This document shows, one piece after another, positions 7,508 through 16,086 of a DNA stretch of 64,000 nt. The stretch spans positions 3,224,001-3,288,000 of the forward strand of contig NZ_CP138953.1 in assembly GCF_047126315.1 (NCBI RefSeq), given 5' to 3'. Made by a program: the position numbers and the translations under genes. Position 1 is the first letter of the stretch, and each line of letters begins with the position of its first letter. The stretch is from Shimia sp022448905. Lineage in GTDB: Bacteria > Pseudomonadota > Alphaproteobacteria > Rhodobacterales > Rhodobacteraceae. The notes beneath the pieces are model-generated. The model saw only the letters and a list, made by a program, of their open reading frames with translations. It ran no database searches and was not told the origin of the DNA.

Positions 7508-9067
7508 ATGACCCAGACATCCCACGACCGCCTTCTTATCATTGACTTCGGCAGCCAGGTTACCCAGCTGATCGCCCGTCGCCTGCGCGAGCTGAACGTC
7601 TACTGTGAAATCCACCCGTATCAGAACGTCGACATGGACTTTGTACGCAGCTATGCGCCCAAGGCTGTGATCTTCTCCGGTGGCCCCGACAGCGTGACCC
7701 GCGAAGGTTCCCCACGCGCGCCGCAAGAGATTTTTGACTACGGTGTACCAATCCTTGGCATCTGCTACGGTCAGCAGACCATGATGACCCAATTGGGCGG
7801 CAAGGTCGAAAGCGGCCACGGCACAGCCGAATTTGGCCGCGCCTATGTGACACCAAACAACTCGCTCGACATTCTCGACGGCTGGTTTGCTGACGGTGAC
7901 GAGCAGGTCTGGATGTCCCACGGCGACCACGTCAGCGAAATCGCTCCGGGCTTTGAGGTCTACGGCACCTCGCCCAACGCGCCTTACGCCATCACCGCCG
8001 ACACGTCCCGCCACTTCTACGCCGTGCAATTCCACCCGGAAGTGCACCACACACCAAACGGCGCAAAGCTCTATGAGAACTTTGTGAAACTGGCGGGTTT
8101 CAAAGGTGACTGGACCATGGGCGCCTACCGCGCCGAGATGGTCGAGAAAATCAAAACCCAGGTTGGCGACAAGAAAGTCATCTGTGCGCTTTCTGGCGGC
8201 GTGGACAGCTCTGTCGCCGCCGCCCTGCTGCACGAAGCCATTGGCGATCAACTGACCTGTGTCTTTGTCGACCACGGCCTGCTGCGCAAGAACGAAGCCG
8301 ACGAAGTGGTCGGCATGTTCCGCGACCACATGAACCTGCAAGTCATCCACGCGGATGAAACCGAACTCTTCCTTGGGGAACTCGAAGGTCAGTCTGACCC
8401 CGAAACCAAGCGCAAGATTATCGGCAAGCTCTTCATCGACGTGTTCCAGAAATACGCAGACCAGATCGAAGGTGCCGAATTCCTGGCACAAGGCACGCTC
8501 TATCCTGACGTGATCGAGTCCGTGTCCTTCTCCGGCGGTCCTTCCGTGACCATCAAAAGCCACCACAACGTCGGTGGCCTGCCAGAGAAAATGGGCCTCA
8601 AGCTGGTTGAGCCTCTGCGCGAACTGTTCAAAGACGAAGTCCGCGCCTTGGGTCACGAGTTGGGCCTGCCAGCGCACTTCATCGGCCGTCACCCCTTCCC
8701 GGGACCGGGCCTTGCCATTCGCTGCCCGGGTGAGATCACCCGCGAGAAACTGGAGATCCTGCGCGAAGCGGACGCCATCTACATCGATCAGATCCGTAAG
8801 CACGGCCTGTATGATGACATCTGGCAAGCCTTCGTGGCGATCCTGCCCGTGCGCACCGTGGGGGTGATGGGCGACGGCCGCACCTACGACTACGCCTGTG
8901 CGCTGCGCGCGGTGACTTCAGTGGACGGCATGACCGCGGATTACTATCCGTTCAGCCACGAGTTCCTTGGTGAAACCGCCACACGGATCATCAATGAGGT
9001 CAAGGGCATCAACCGCTGTACCTACGACATCACCTCGAAGCCTCCGGGCACCATCGAGTGGGAATAA
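7508..9067 (+). CDS. guaA: GMP synthase (glutamine-hydrolysing)
   Basis: 519 residues; converts XMP, glutamine and ATP to GMP in purine biosynthesis. The N-terminal class I amidotransferase domain has nucleophile C86 in GICYGQQ and the HPEVHHT catalytic His/Glu. It is followed by the ATP-pyrophosphatase domain with the P-loop SGGVDSS and the C-terminal dimerisation domain ending NRCTYDITSKPPGTIEWE, as expected for full-length GuaA. It is monocistronic, with its own terminator. A 548-codon antisense frame across this gene is a codon-bias shadow. Confidence 0.98.
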   Translation: MTQTSHDRLLIIDFGSQVTQLIARRLRELNVYCEIHPYQNVDMDFVRSYAPKAVIFSGGPDSVTREGSPRAPQEIFDYGVPILGICYGQQTMMTQLGGKVESGHGTAEFGRAYVTPNNSLDILDGWFADGDEQVWMSHGDHVSEIAPGFEVYGTSPNAPYAITADTSRHFYAVQFHPEVHHTPNGAKLYENFVKLAGFKGDWTMGAYRAEMVEKIKTQVGDKKVICALSGGVDSSVAAALLHEAIGDQLTCVFVDHGLLRKNEADEVVGMFRDHMNLQVIHADETELFLGELEGQSDPETKRKIIGKLFIDVFQKYADQIEGAEFLAQGTLYPDVIESVSFSGGPSVTIKSHHNVGGLPEKMGLKLVEPLRELFKDEVRALGHELGLPAHFIGRHPFPGPGLAIRCPGEITREKLEILREADAIYIDQIRKHGLYDDIWQAFVAILPVRTVGVMGDGRTYDYACALRAVTSVDGMTADYYPFSHEFLGETATRIINEVKGINRCTYDITSKPPGTIEWE

Positions 9068-9087
9068 CAGTCAGCTAAAAGTTACCT

Positions 9088-9118
9088 AAAATGCGAGATT
9101 AACCGATCTCGCATTTTT
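9088..9118 (+). terminator. rho-independent terminator of guaA
   Basis: Perfect 12-bp stem AAAATGCGAGAT/ATCTCGCATTTT with a TAACCG loop, ending in a T run. Confidence 0.93.
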
Positions 9119-9173
9119 GCTTTCCGCTTCCCGATCCCTTGCGCCACACTGGCCAAGGATTTGGAACGGACAC

Positions 9174-9521
9174 ATGCGCGCACTCTTGACATCAATTCTT
9201 CTCACCATGGCCGCTACACAAGCTTTTGCTGCACCGCCGCTGGCCTGTGAAATGCGCAACTCTCCGTTGGTCTTCACGGTCACCGACAAAGCCGTCTACA
9301 TGCGCACCGGCGAGAAATCCCGCACCCTGCCCGCCAAAGCCCTTCCGCAAGATCACGAGGGCTGGCCCCGCGTCTGGCTGCTACAAGAGCCGCCAAGTGC
9401 ACATATGTTGCTGGTCTCCGAAGGCACCTGCCAAACCGACTACGGCACCTTTCCACTCTCTGTGTCCCTCAACACACTTGGCCTCGGCCAACGCTCCGGC
9501 TGCTGCACCATCGCGGAGTGA
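9174..9521 (+). CDS. small secreted protein of unknown function
   Basis: 115 residues from ATG 9174, preceded by GGAACGGA. The start is chosen because it gives a clean signal peptide (MRALLTSILLTMAATQAFAA, cleavage after AFA/AP). An upstream in-frame ATG at 9117 would bury the signal in a longer leader and lies in the guaA terminator. The mature part has four cysteines, including a CC pair near the C-terminus (SGCCTIAE). It is probably periplasmic. No domain is recognised. Confidence 0.65.
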   Translation: MRALLTSILLTMAATQAFAAPPLACEMRNSPLVFTVTDKAVYMRTGEKSRTLPAKALPQDHEGWPRVWLLQEPPSAHMLLVSEGTCQTDYGTFPLSVSLNTLGLGQRSGCCTIAE

Positions 9522-9601
9522 TCTAGCTCCAGCTCCAGACGTCGCGAAATTAGTACACAAGCGCACTTGTTCCTCTGAGCAAGACCTGCCACGGTCCGCG
9601 C

Positions 9602-9880
9602 ATGATCAAGCTGTCCGGATATATCGACGTGCCCGCCACCCGCCTCGCGGCCGTCTCAGACGCGCTGCCCAAGCACATCGCGCTAACCCGCGCCGAAGCA
9701 GGCTGCCTTTCGTTTGAGGTCACACCGGATGCGGCACATGCCGGACGCTTCCAGGTCGCCGAGCTCTTTGTGGATCGCGCAGCTTTTGACGCCCATCAAA
9801 CCCGCACAAAAGCCTCCGAATGGGCCAAAATCACAGACGGCATCCCCCGCAGCTATCAAATCGAAGGCCTCACGGAATGA
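9602..9880 (+). CDS. ABM-superfamily (antibiotic biosynthesis monooxygenase-type) protein
   Basis: 92-residue single-domain dimeric alpha-beta barrel protein of the ABM/YgiN quinol monooxygenase type. Marks are the EAGCLSFEVTPD strand-turn, FQVAELFVDRAAFDAHQ and the helix toward SEWAKI. Cofactor-free oxygenase or detoxifying roles are known for the family; the substrate is not predictable. Its TGA overlaps the ATG of the next gene by four bases (ATGA), so it is probably translationally coupled to the EamA exporter. Confidence 0.85.
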   Translation: MIKLSGYIDVPATRLAAVSDALPKHIALTRAEAGCLSFEVTPDAAHAGRFQVAELFVDRAAFDAHQTRTKASEWAKITDGIPRSYQIEGLTE

Positions 9881-10749
9881 ACGACACCTTTAAAGCCGCC
9901 TTCTGGATGAGTGGCGCAATTCTGTCTTTCACCTCAATGGCGATTGCCGGCCGCGCGGTGAGCTTTGAACTCGATACGTTTGAGATCATGATGTACCGCA
10001 GCTTTGTCGGCGTTGTGCTTGTAGTTGGGGTCGCCGGACTTGCAGGCACCTTAAACCAGATCTCCACCCGCAACATGGGTTTGCATTTCATCCGCAACCT
10101 GAGCCATTTTGCCGGCCAAAACCTCTGGTTCTACGCCATCACCGTGATCCCCTTGGCTCAGGTCTTTGCCCTGGAGTTTACTTCCCCCATCTGGGCCATC
10201 CTGCTCTCCCCGCTGATCCTGGGAGAGAAACTGCGCCCCATCGGGTTACTTGCCGCCCTGATTGGCTTTTTTGGCATCCTGATTGTCGCCCGTCCCAATC
10301 CCCAAACGCTTGACGTCGGCCAAATTACAGCCGCCTGCGCCGCCATCGGCTTCGCGCTCTCTGCGCTATTCACCCGCAAACTGACCCGCACGGAAAGCAT
10401 CACCTGCATCCTATTTTACCTCGCGCTCATGCAAGCTGCTTTCGGCGTGATCTTTGCGGGGTTCGACGGCGACATTGCTTTGCCCTCAGCCAACAGCTTG
10501 CCTTGGATCGTGTTGATCGCCTGCGCCGGACTGGTGGCCCACTATTGCCTAACCACGGCGCTGCGACTCGCACCCGCATCGGTTGTTATGCCGATCGACT
10601 TCATTCGGTTGCCGCTTATAGCTGTTGTAGGAATGACACTGTACGCAGAACAAATCGATCTGTGGGTGCTGGTCGGAGCCGCAGTGATTTTTGCGGGCAA
10701 TTACCTTAACATATTGTCCCAAGTGCGCACAAAACCTGCGCCAAAGTGA
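9877..10749 (+). CDS. EamA/DMT-family transporter
   Basis: 290-residue inner-membrane protein with ten predicted helices arranged as two EamA repeats (the first ending near GILIVARP, the second near AAVIFAGNYLNIL). Family members export metabolites or amino acids by proton exchange; the substrate is unknown. The start ATG 9877 overlaps the stop of the ABM gene. An in-frame ATG at 9820 would lie inside that gene and add a non-hydrophobic leader, so it was rejected. Confidence 0.9.
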   Translation: MNDTFKAAFWMSGAILSFTSMAIAGRAVSFELDTFEIMMYRSFVGVVLVVGVAGLAGTLNQISTRNMGLHFIRNLSHFAGQNLWFYAITVIPLAQVFALEFTSPIWAILLSPLILGEKLRPIGLLAALIGFFGILIVARPNPQTLDVGQITAACAAIGFALSALFTRKLTRTESITCILFYLALMQAAFGVIFAGFDGDIALPSANSLPWIVLIACAGLVAHYCLTTALRLAPASVVMPIDFIRLPLIAVVGMTLYAEQIDLWVLVGAAVIFAGNYLNILSQVRTKPAPK

Positions 10750-10856
10750 CGCAAAGTCATGGCAAATGGCACCTTACCTTAACGTTGACTTAAACAAAGT
10801 TGCCCGAATAGCCTGTGGCGGACAAATAAAATAACACTCAAAAAAACACGGGACAT

Positions 10857-11990
10857 ATGAAGATGAAAAAAGCGCTTTGGGGAGCGACCGCACTGACACT
10901 GGTCGCTAGCACGTCTTTCGCCGGCGGTATCGACCGCTCCGGCCAAGGGGTCAACATCCTCTTTGAGGAAGGCAACTACGCACAGTTCACACTTTCGCGG
11001 ATCAACCCGGATGTGAATGGCAAACCAGCAATAACTGGCGCGTACGGCGATGCCAATAATGTCGCTCAAGGCTACAATCAGTTGTCTTTTGGTTACAAGC
11101 ACCAAGTTAATGACAACTGGTCGGTAGCCTTAATCGCGGATCAACCATATGGCGCACATGTTTTATATGCGGACGGACCTTTCAGCAACGTAGGTAGCGG
11201 AGGCGCGCTGCCTTACAACGCTCAGGCTGACATTGACAGCCGTGCCCTAACCTTCCTCGCACAGTACGAACTCGGAAATGGGTTTAGTATTCACGGCGGT
11301 GCTCGTGGCGTGTCCGTAAAAGGTCTTATCGAGGCCGGAGACGGTCGCCTGAATGCGGATAGTGATTATAACTGGGGCGGTGTCATTGGTGTTGCATATG
11401 AGAAACCAGAAATCGCACTTCGCGTTGCGTTGACATATGCAAGCGCAATCGATGTGGACTTCGACGGCAGCATTAGCCAATTGGTTGCCCCCGGCACTCT
11501 GGCGCCGGAAATGCCGACTGACTTCTCTGTCGAGTTCCCTGAGAGTGTGAACCTAGATTTCCAAACTGGCGTCGCGGCCAACACTCTTGTGTTTGGTTCT
11601 GCCCGCTGGGTGGGCTGGGGAGGCTTCAATCTAACGACACCTGGCCTTGCCGGAGACATCGAATGGGTAAACTTTGCCGATGACACAACCACGTACCGTC
11701 TCGGAGTCGGACAACGTCTAAACGACCAGTGGTCCGTCGCACTGGTTGCCGGATACGAAAGCGCTGGCACGCGTCCTTCTACCACAGCACTTGCGCCAAC
11801 AACCGGTTCCAAGAGTATTGGCGTCGCGGCAACATACACAAGCCCGACAAACTGGGTGGTGTCTGGCGGTCTGGAATATGTCATTCCAGGCGACCAAAGC
11901 GTTCAGGTCTCAGGCGGTGCAGCACCTGACCTACAGTTCAACGACAACTCCGCTATCGCAATGGGTATCCGCATCGGCTACCGCTTCTAA
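10857..11990 (+). CDS. FadL/OmpP1/TodX-family outer-membrane protein
   Basis: 377 residues with a signal peptide (MKMKKALWGATALTLVASTSFA-GG). The N-terminal GIDRSGQGVNILFEEGNYAQF is the FadL-type plug/hatch start. It is followed by alternating amphipathic strands (NNVAQGYNQLSFGYKHQVND, QRLNDQWSVALVAGYES) and ends in a terminal aromatic residue (GYRF) that serves BAM assembly. The family takes up long-chain fatty acids and other hydrophobic compounds. It is single-gene with its own terminator. The coding sequence is visibly less GC-rich and less biased than its neighbours. A second start, ATG 10863, is possible. Confidence 0.9.
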   Translation: MKMKKALWGATALTLVASTSFAGGIDRSGQGVNILFEEGNYAQFTLSRINPDVNGKPAITGAYGDANNVAQGYNQLSFGYKHQVNDNWSVALIADQPYGAHVLYADGPFSNVGSGGALPYNAQADIDSRALTFLAQYELGNGFSIHGGARGVSVKGLIEAGDGRLNADSDYNWGGVIGVAYEKPEIALRVALTYASAIDVDFDGSISQLVAPGTLAPEMPTDFSVEFPESVNLDFQTGVAANTLVFGSARWVGWGGFNLTTPGLAGDIEWVNFADDTTTYRLGVGQRLNDQWSVALVAGYESAGTRPSTTALAPTTGSKSIGVAATYTSPTNWVVSGGLEYVIPGDQSVQVSGGAAPDLQFNDNSAIAMGIRIGYRF

Positions 11991-12013
11991 GTCAGCGCAA
12001 ACCAGTTCTTTAG

Positions 12014-12039
12014 AGCCCTGCCTCTTTGGCGGGGCTTTT
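12014..12039 (+). terminator. rho-independent terminator of FadL-type gene
   Basis: Stem AGCCCTGCC/GGCGGGGCT (one G-T pair), loop TCTTT, followed by TTTTC. Confidence 0.88.
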
Positions 12040-12093
12040 CTTTTGCGCAGGTTGCGGAGTGAGTGCCACCGCGCAAACCACTAAACCCTCCTC

Positions 12094-13011
12094 ATCAGCA
12101 CACAAAAACACCTCACGCCCCGCGTTTGGGCCGAACTCTTCCTGCTGGCTGTCCTCTGGGGTGCGGTCTTCTTTGCCAATCGCATTGCGCTTGATGAGAT
12201 CGGTCCCCTTTCGCTTGTGGCCCACAGAACCCTTTGGGCGGCGCTCCTGCTATGGCTGGTGATCTTGGCAACCCAAACCCCTCTCCCGCGCAGTCCGCGT
12301 CTCTGGAGCGCCTTTCTGGTGATGGGGCTGCTCAACAACCTGATCCCCTTCGGCCTGCTCAACTTCGCCCAACTCACCATCGAAAGCGGCCTCGCCTCAA
12401 TCTTCAACGCCGCCACGGCGTTCTGGGGCGTGCTGCTCGCCGCGCTCTTCCTGCCCGACGAGCGCCTCACCCTTGCCAAAACCCTCGGCATTGGCCTCGG
12501 CTTCCTCGGAGTCGCCACCGCCATCGGCCTCAGCCATCTGACCGCGTTGGACCCACGCTCCCTCGCTCAGATCGCCGCCCTGCTGGCTACGCTGTCTTAC
12601 GGTTTCGCCGGTGTCTGGGCCCGCAAACATCTCGCCGGATGCTCTCCATTGGTCGCCTCCGCGGGCATGCTCACCTGCACAACCCTTCTGGCCCTGCCCT
12701 TGGCCCATGTCACCGAGGCGCCGTTCACACTCAACCTGTCCGCGCCCACATGGGCCGCCAATGCCTATGCCGGCATCCTGGGCACTGCCGCTGCCTACCT
12801 GCTCTACTACCGCGTTCTCGCCGCCGCAGGCTCTGGCAACCTGCTGGTGGTCACATTGCTGATCCCGCCTGTCGCCATCCTGCTGGGCACCGCCTTCCTC
12901 AACGAAGCGCTTCCCCCTCGCACCTTTGCTGGCGTTGCCCTGCTCACCCTTGGTCTCATTGTCCTCGACGGTCGACTACTCGCGCGCCTACGCCGCAAAA
13001 AACCGGCCTGA
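12094..13011 (+). CDS. EamA/DMT-family transporter with a non-canonical or lost start codon
   Basis: Inner-membrane exporter with two EamA repeats and ten helices if the N-terminus is included. The reading frame is open from 12085, and the stretch HLTPRVWAELFLLAVLWGA (from ~12109) is the expected first helix. However, no ATG, GTG or TTG occurs in frame before GTG 12217, which would remove that helix. The best fit is ATC at 12094, reading ISTQKHLTPRVW where relatives would be expected to start MSTQ. No clear ribosome-binding site precedes it. A mutated start, rare ATC initiation or a short N-terminally truncated product are all possible. The coordinates given use ATC; a conservative start is 12217. 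Confidence 0.75.
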   Translation: MSTQKHLTPRVWAELFLLAVLWGAVFFANRIALDEIGPLSLVAHRTLWAALLLWLVILATQTPLPRSPRLWSAFLVMGLLNNLIPFGLLNFAQLTIESGLASIFNAATAFWGVLLAALFLPDERLTLAKTLGIGLGFLGVATAIGLSHLTALDPRSLAQIAALLATLSYGFAGVWARKHLAGCSPLVASAGMLTCTTLLALPLAHVTEAPFTLNLSAPTWAANAYAGILGTAAAYLLYYRVLAAAGSGNLLVVTLLIPPVAILLGTAFLNEALPPRTFAGVALLTLGLIVLDGRLLARLRRKKPA

Positions 13012-13078
13012 CACCGCTTGCCAACTGCCCGCCCACTTGGCACCTTGCTTGGTAACAAAACCAACAAGGGAGGCCAGA

Positions 13079-13372
13079 ATGGCCAAAGGCTACTGGATCG
13101 GTCGCGTCGATGTGGAGGACATCGACGGCTATCAAAAATACGTTCAGGCCAACGCCAAACCGTTTGCGGACTTTGGCGCCAAGTTCCTCATCCGCGGCGG
13201 GCAATTCGAAAACCCCGAAGGCAGCGCCCGCAGCCGCAATGTCGTCATCGAGTTCCCAAGCTACCAGGACGCGCTCGACTGCTACATAAGCGCCGATTAC
13301 CAGGCCGCAAAAGCCCTGCGTGATCCCGTCAGCACCGGAGACATCGTCATCATCGAGGGCTACGATCCATGA
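13079..13372 (+). CDS. DUF1330 domain protein
   Basis: 97-residue ferredoxin-like alpha+beta protein of the DUF1330 family. Typical features are KGYWIGRVDVEDIDGYQKYVQANAKP cut into strand and helix, FLIRGGQFE and NVVIEFPSYQDALDCY. The function of the family is not established. The start ATG 13079 follows GGGAGG; longer upstream frames are shadows of the EamA gene. Its stop overlaps the ATG of the TerB gene (ATGA at 13369-13372). Confidence 0.88.
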   Translation: MAKGYWIGRVDVEDIDGYQKYVQANAKPFADFGAKFLIRGGQFENPEGSARSRNVVIEFPSYQDALDCYISADYQAAKALRDPVSTGDIVIIEGYDP

Positions 13373-13800
13373 TCTGGGACCACCTACTTGACCGCCTTCG
13401 TGGCAAAACCGACACCGATCCACTGCCCGAGCCGGATGAAAAGCTCGCCCTTGGCGCGCTCTTGGTGCGGGTTGCCAAATCCGATGACAACTACCACGCG
13501 CTGGAAATCAGCGAGATTGACCGCATTCTCGCCACCACCTTTGACCTCAATCCGATTGAGGCCGCCAAACTGCGTGCCACCTGCGAGAAACTGGAGCACA
13601 ACGCCCCTGGCACACCGGATTTCGCACTGCTGATCCGCGAAAACGTAGACTACCCGCACCGCTTGGAAGTGGCGCAAAAGATGGTTGATGTGATTGAGGC
13701 GGATGGCAAACACGCCCCGGCTGAGGACGCCAGCTTGTTGGAGATTTCCAAGCTGATGGGCATCAAGCCCGAAGACACACCAATCGGCCCCGCTTCCTAA
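13369..13800 (+). CDS. TerB-family protein (first of two paralogues)
   Basis: 143-residue all-helical cytoplasmic protein of the TerB/DjlA-like superfamily, with LALGALLVRVAKSDDNYHALE and the acidic HRLEVAQKMVDVIEADGKHAPAED halves, which are potential metal-binding helices. Despite the name, tellurite resistance is not implied. It is clearly paralogous to the protein at 20463-20903 (LALxALLVR, LEARIEV/HRLEVAQ, LxGI end). It overlaps the DUF1330 gene by 4 bases and converges on dctM 21 bases away. Confidence 0.85.
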   Translation: MIWDHLLDRLRGKTDTDPLPEPDEKLALGALLVRVAKSDDNYHALEISEIDRILATTFDLNPIEAAKLRATCEKLEHNAPGTPDFALLIRENVDYPHRLEVAQKMVDVIEADGKHAPAEDASLLEISKLMGIKPEDTPIGPAS

Positions 13801-13821
13801 GCAGGGCCGACAGGCTTTTGT

Positions 13822-15222
13822 TTATGCCAGACTTGGCAACCAGAGCACAATCGCCGGGAAGGCCACCAGCAGCGCGATGGTGATGGCATCGGCGATGAAG
13901 AACGGCGTTACACCTTTGAACACGTCCTGAACGCTCAGATCATCGCGCACACCGGCCACAACAAAACAGTTCAGGCCAATCGGCGGCGTGATCAGACAGA
14001 ACTCCGCCATCTTCACCACCAGGATCCCAAACCAGATCGCGCACATCGGCCCGCTCATGCCAAAGGTGCTGTCGGCTGCGGAGACAAACTCACCGCCATT
14101 CAGTGCCATCACCGCCGGATAGACCACCGGCAGGGTCAAAAGCAGCATGCCAATCGCATCCATAAACATCCCCAGCACCGCATAGGCCAGCAGGATACAG
14201 ATCAGGATCAGCATAGGTGACATGGTCAACGAGGTGATCCAATCCGAGAACGCGCTTGGCAGGTCCGCAAAGCCCAGGAAGCGCACGTAGATCAACACGC
14301 CCCAGATGATGGTGAAAATCATCACCGACAGCTTCGCGGTTTCCAGCAGCGCATCCTTGAGCTCAGACCAGCGCATGCCGCGATAGAGCGCCATCAGGAA
14401 GACCACAAAAGCCCCAATCGCCCCACCCTCAGTTGGCGTGCCCCAGGCATCGCCGCCAAACGGGTTGTAGACAAAAAAGATGATGGTCACGACCACAAAC
14501 ACAATCGGCAAGGCCGGTGGTAGTGCGGTGAAACGCTCTTTCCAGGTAAAGCCAGACACGGGCGGGCCAAAGCCTTTGATGGTCATCGCCATGCCGATGA
14601 TCAGCAGGCCATAAATCACCGCCGAAAACGCCCCCGGGATAAAGCCCGCGAGCAAGAGCTTACCCACGTCCTGCTCCACGATGATGGCATAGATCACCAG
14701 GATCGCCGACGGCGGGATCAAGGACGCTAGAGTGCCGCCAGCCGCCACAACGCCCGCTGCAAAACGTTTGTCATAGCCAATCGCCAGCATCTCCGGGATC
14801 GCAATCCGCGCAAACACCGCCGAGGTTGCCACAGATGCACCAGACACCGCCGCAAAACCCGCGGTAGCAAACACCGTGGACACCGCCAAGCCACCCGGTA
14901 CCCAGGCCAGCCAGCGTTTGGCCGCCTCAAACAGTGCCTTGGTCAGCCCAGCGTAATACGCCAGATAGCCAATCAAGATAAACGTCGGGATCAGGCTCAA
15001 TGCCTGGCTCGACACTTTGGAATGCGGCACCTGCCCGGCAGTTTTGACCGCCACGGTCAGCGCCTTGCCAAACCGCTCGGGCGCGTAGCCAAACTTGGCC
15101 CAGAAAATCCAGATGAGACCAATCATCCCGGCCAAACCGGCCGCAAACGCCACCCGCATGCCCAACACAACCATCACCAGCAATCCGCCGGAGACCACCA
15201 ACCCAATATCAATCGGTTCCAT
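13822..15222 (-). CDS. dctM: TRAP transporter large permease DctM
   Basis: 466-residue, 12-helix membrane subunit of a tripartite ATP-independent periplasmic transporter; it drives sodium-coupled uptake together with DctQ and the binding protein DctP. Family segments seen are GLIWIF near the N-terminus, ASLIPPSAILVIYAI, and FGILVVKMAEFCLITPPIGLN with the conserved TPPIGLN. It is the last gene of dctP-dctQ-dctM on the minus strand, 14 bases after dctQ. Confidence 0.95.
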   Translation of the reverse strand: MEPIDIGLVVSGGLLVMVVLGMRVAFAAGLAGMIGLIWIFWAKFGYAPERFGKALTVAVKTAGQVPHSKVSSQALSLIPTFILIGYLAYYAGLTKALFEAAKRWLAWVPGGLAVSTVFATAGFAAVSGASVATSAVFARIAIPEMLAIGYDKRFAAGVVAAGGTLASLIPPSAILVIYAIIVEQDVGKLLLAGFIPGAFSAVIYGLLIIGMAMTIKGFGPPVSGFTWKERFTALPPALPIVFVVVTIIFFVYNPFGGDAWGTPTEGGAIGAFVVFLMALYRGMRWSELKDALLETAKLSVMIFTIIWGVLIYVRFLGFADLPSAFSDWITSLTMSPMLILICILLAYAVLGMFMDAIGMLLLTLPVVYPAVMALNGGEFVSAADSTFGMSGPMCAIWFGILVVKMAEFCLITPPIGLNCFVVAGVRDDLSVQDVFKGVTPFFIADAITIALLVAFPAIVLWLPSLA

Positions 15223-15236
15223 GTTCTTGTTCTTTC

Positions 15237-15869
15237 CTAGGAATCATGGCCGGAGACATGCTCCGCTTCCATCGCCGCCTGCGTGGCCGCATCAATCACC
15301 AAAGGCACCGCCACCGGCGTGGTGGCATTGGTCACAAAGGCTTTGGCAAAAGCACAAAGCTGCAACACCAGCCGCACACAGAGCACCGAGAAGGCCACCG
15401 GTGCCAAAAGCTTGGCAGGCCACAGAGGCAAAGCAATGTCCATCGAGCTGTCCCGGCTCCACATCGGCGATCCAAAGTCAAAACTGCGATCAAAATGCGC
15501 CCAAGTGCCCCAAACCAGCAGCACCATTAGGAACAGAACCGCGCTGGTGGTGATGAACTCCACCAAGTAAAGCACACGGCCTTTGAGCTGGCCCACAAGG
15601 ATGTCCATGCGAATATGCCCACCGTCGCGCATCACATAAGACGCGCCCATAAAGGCAATCAGCGGCATCGCCTGCTCGATCCAGTCCACATAGCCCGGCA
15701 GAGGCGAGTTGAAGAAATTTCGCCCTGCGACGGAAAACACCGCCATGAGCATCAGAGAGAACACCGCCAGTCCGCTCACCAAAGCTAAGGCTTTTTCGAG
15801 TTTGTAGAACTGCGTGTCAATTTTGCTGAGGGTGCTGTTGTCCGTCAGCACCGAAGTTGCGCTGGCCAT
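15237..15869 (-). CDS. dctQ: TRAP transporter small permease DctQ
   Basis: 210-residue four-helix membrane subunit. The helix containing NSPLPGYVDWIEQAMPLIAF and the RDGGHIRMDILV motif are characteristic of DctQ, where they contact DctM. The C-terminal extension (VIDAATQAAMEAEHVSGHDS) is cytoplasmic and poorly conserved. It is separated from the upstream dctP by about 220 bases of nested inverted repeats, probably to lower expression relative to the binding protein. Confidence 0.93.
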   Translation of the reverse strand: MASATSVLTDNSTLSKIDTQFYKLEKALALVSGLAVFSLMLMAVFSVAGRNFFNSPLPGYVDWIEQAMPLIAFMGASYVMRDGGHIRMDILVGQLKGRVLYLVEFITTSAVLFLMVLLVWGTWAHFDRSFDFGSPMWSRDSSMDIALPLWPAKLLAPVAFSVLCVRLVLQLCAFAKAFVTNATTPVAVPLVIDAATQAAMEAEHVSGHDS

Positions 15870-15956
15870 AAAACCTCCCGCTTGTCATGAGGCGCGCCTG
15901 CGGCGCACAGGGTTTGCGCATCTTGTGATGCGCCCTAGGCGAGGCGCTGCCTCGCG

Positions 15957-16073
15957 CTCCGGGATATTGTGAGAATGAGAAACAAGACATGTAGGTACAT
16001 ACCGCTTCTCATTCGCAAAATATCCCGGGGGAGTTTCACACCAAATTGGTGTGAGACGGGGGCAGCGCCCCCG
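15957..16073 (-). repeat. stacked inverted repeats between dctP and dctQ, including two facing copies of the dispersed repeat
   Basis: Three structures lie side by side. First, a ~24-base imperfect inverted repeat: arms at 15957-15981 and 16006-16030, CCGGGATATT..GAGAATGAGAA facing TTCTCATTCGCAAAATATCC. Second, the palindrome TCACACCAA-A-TTGGTGTGA at 16036-16054. Third, the hairpin CGGGGGC-AGC-GCCCCCG at 16057-16073. In the dctPQM transcript these sit after dctP and could stabilise its 3' end or cause partial termination. Confidence 0.75.
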
Positions 16074-16086
16074 CCTACCGGACAGC

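Noticed and set aside
7181..8827. 548-codon antisense frame opposite guaA
   Set aside because: Same reason: codon-bias shadow of an essential, full-length gene.
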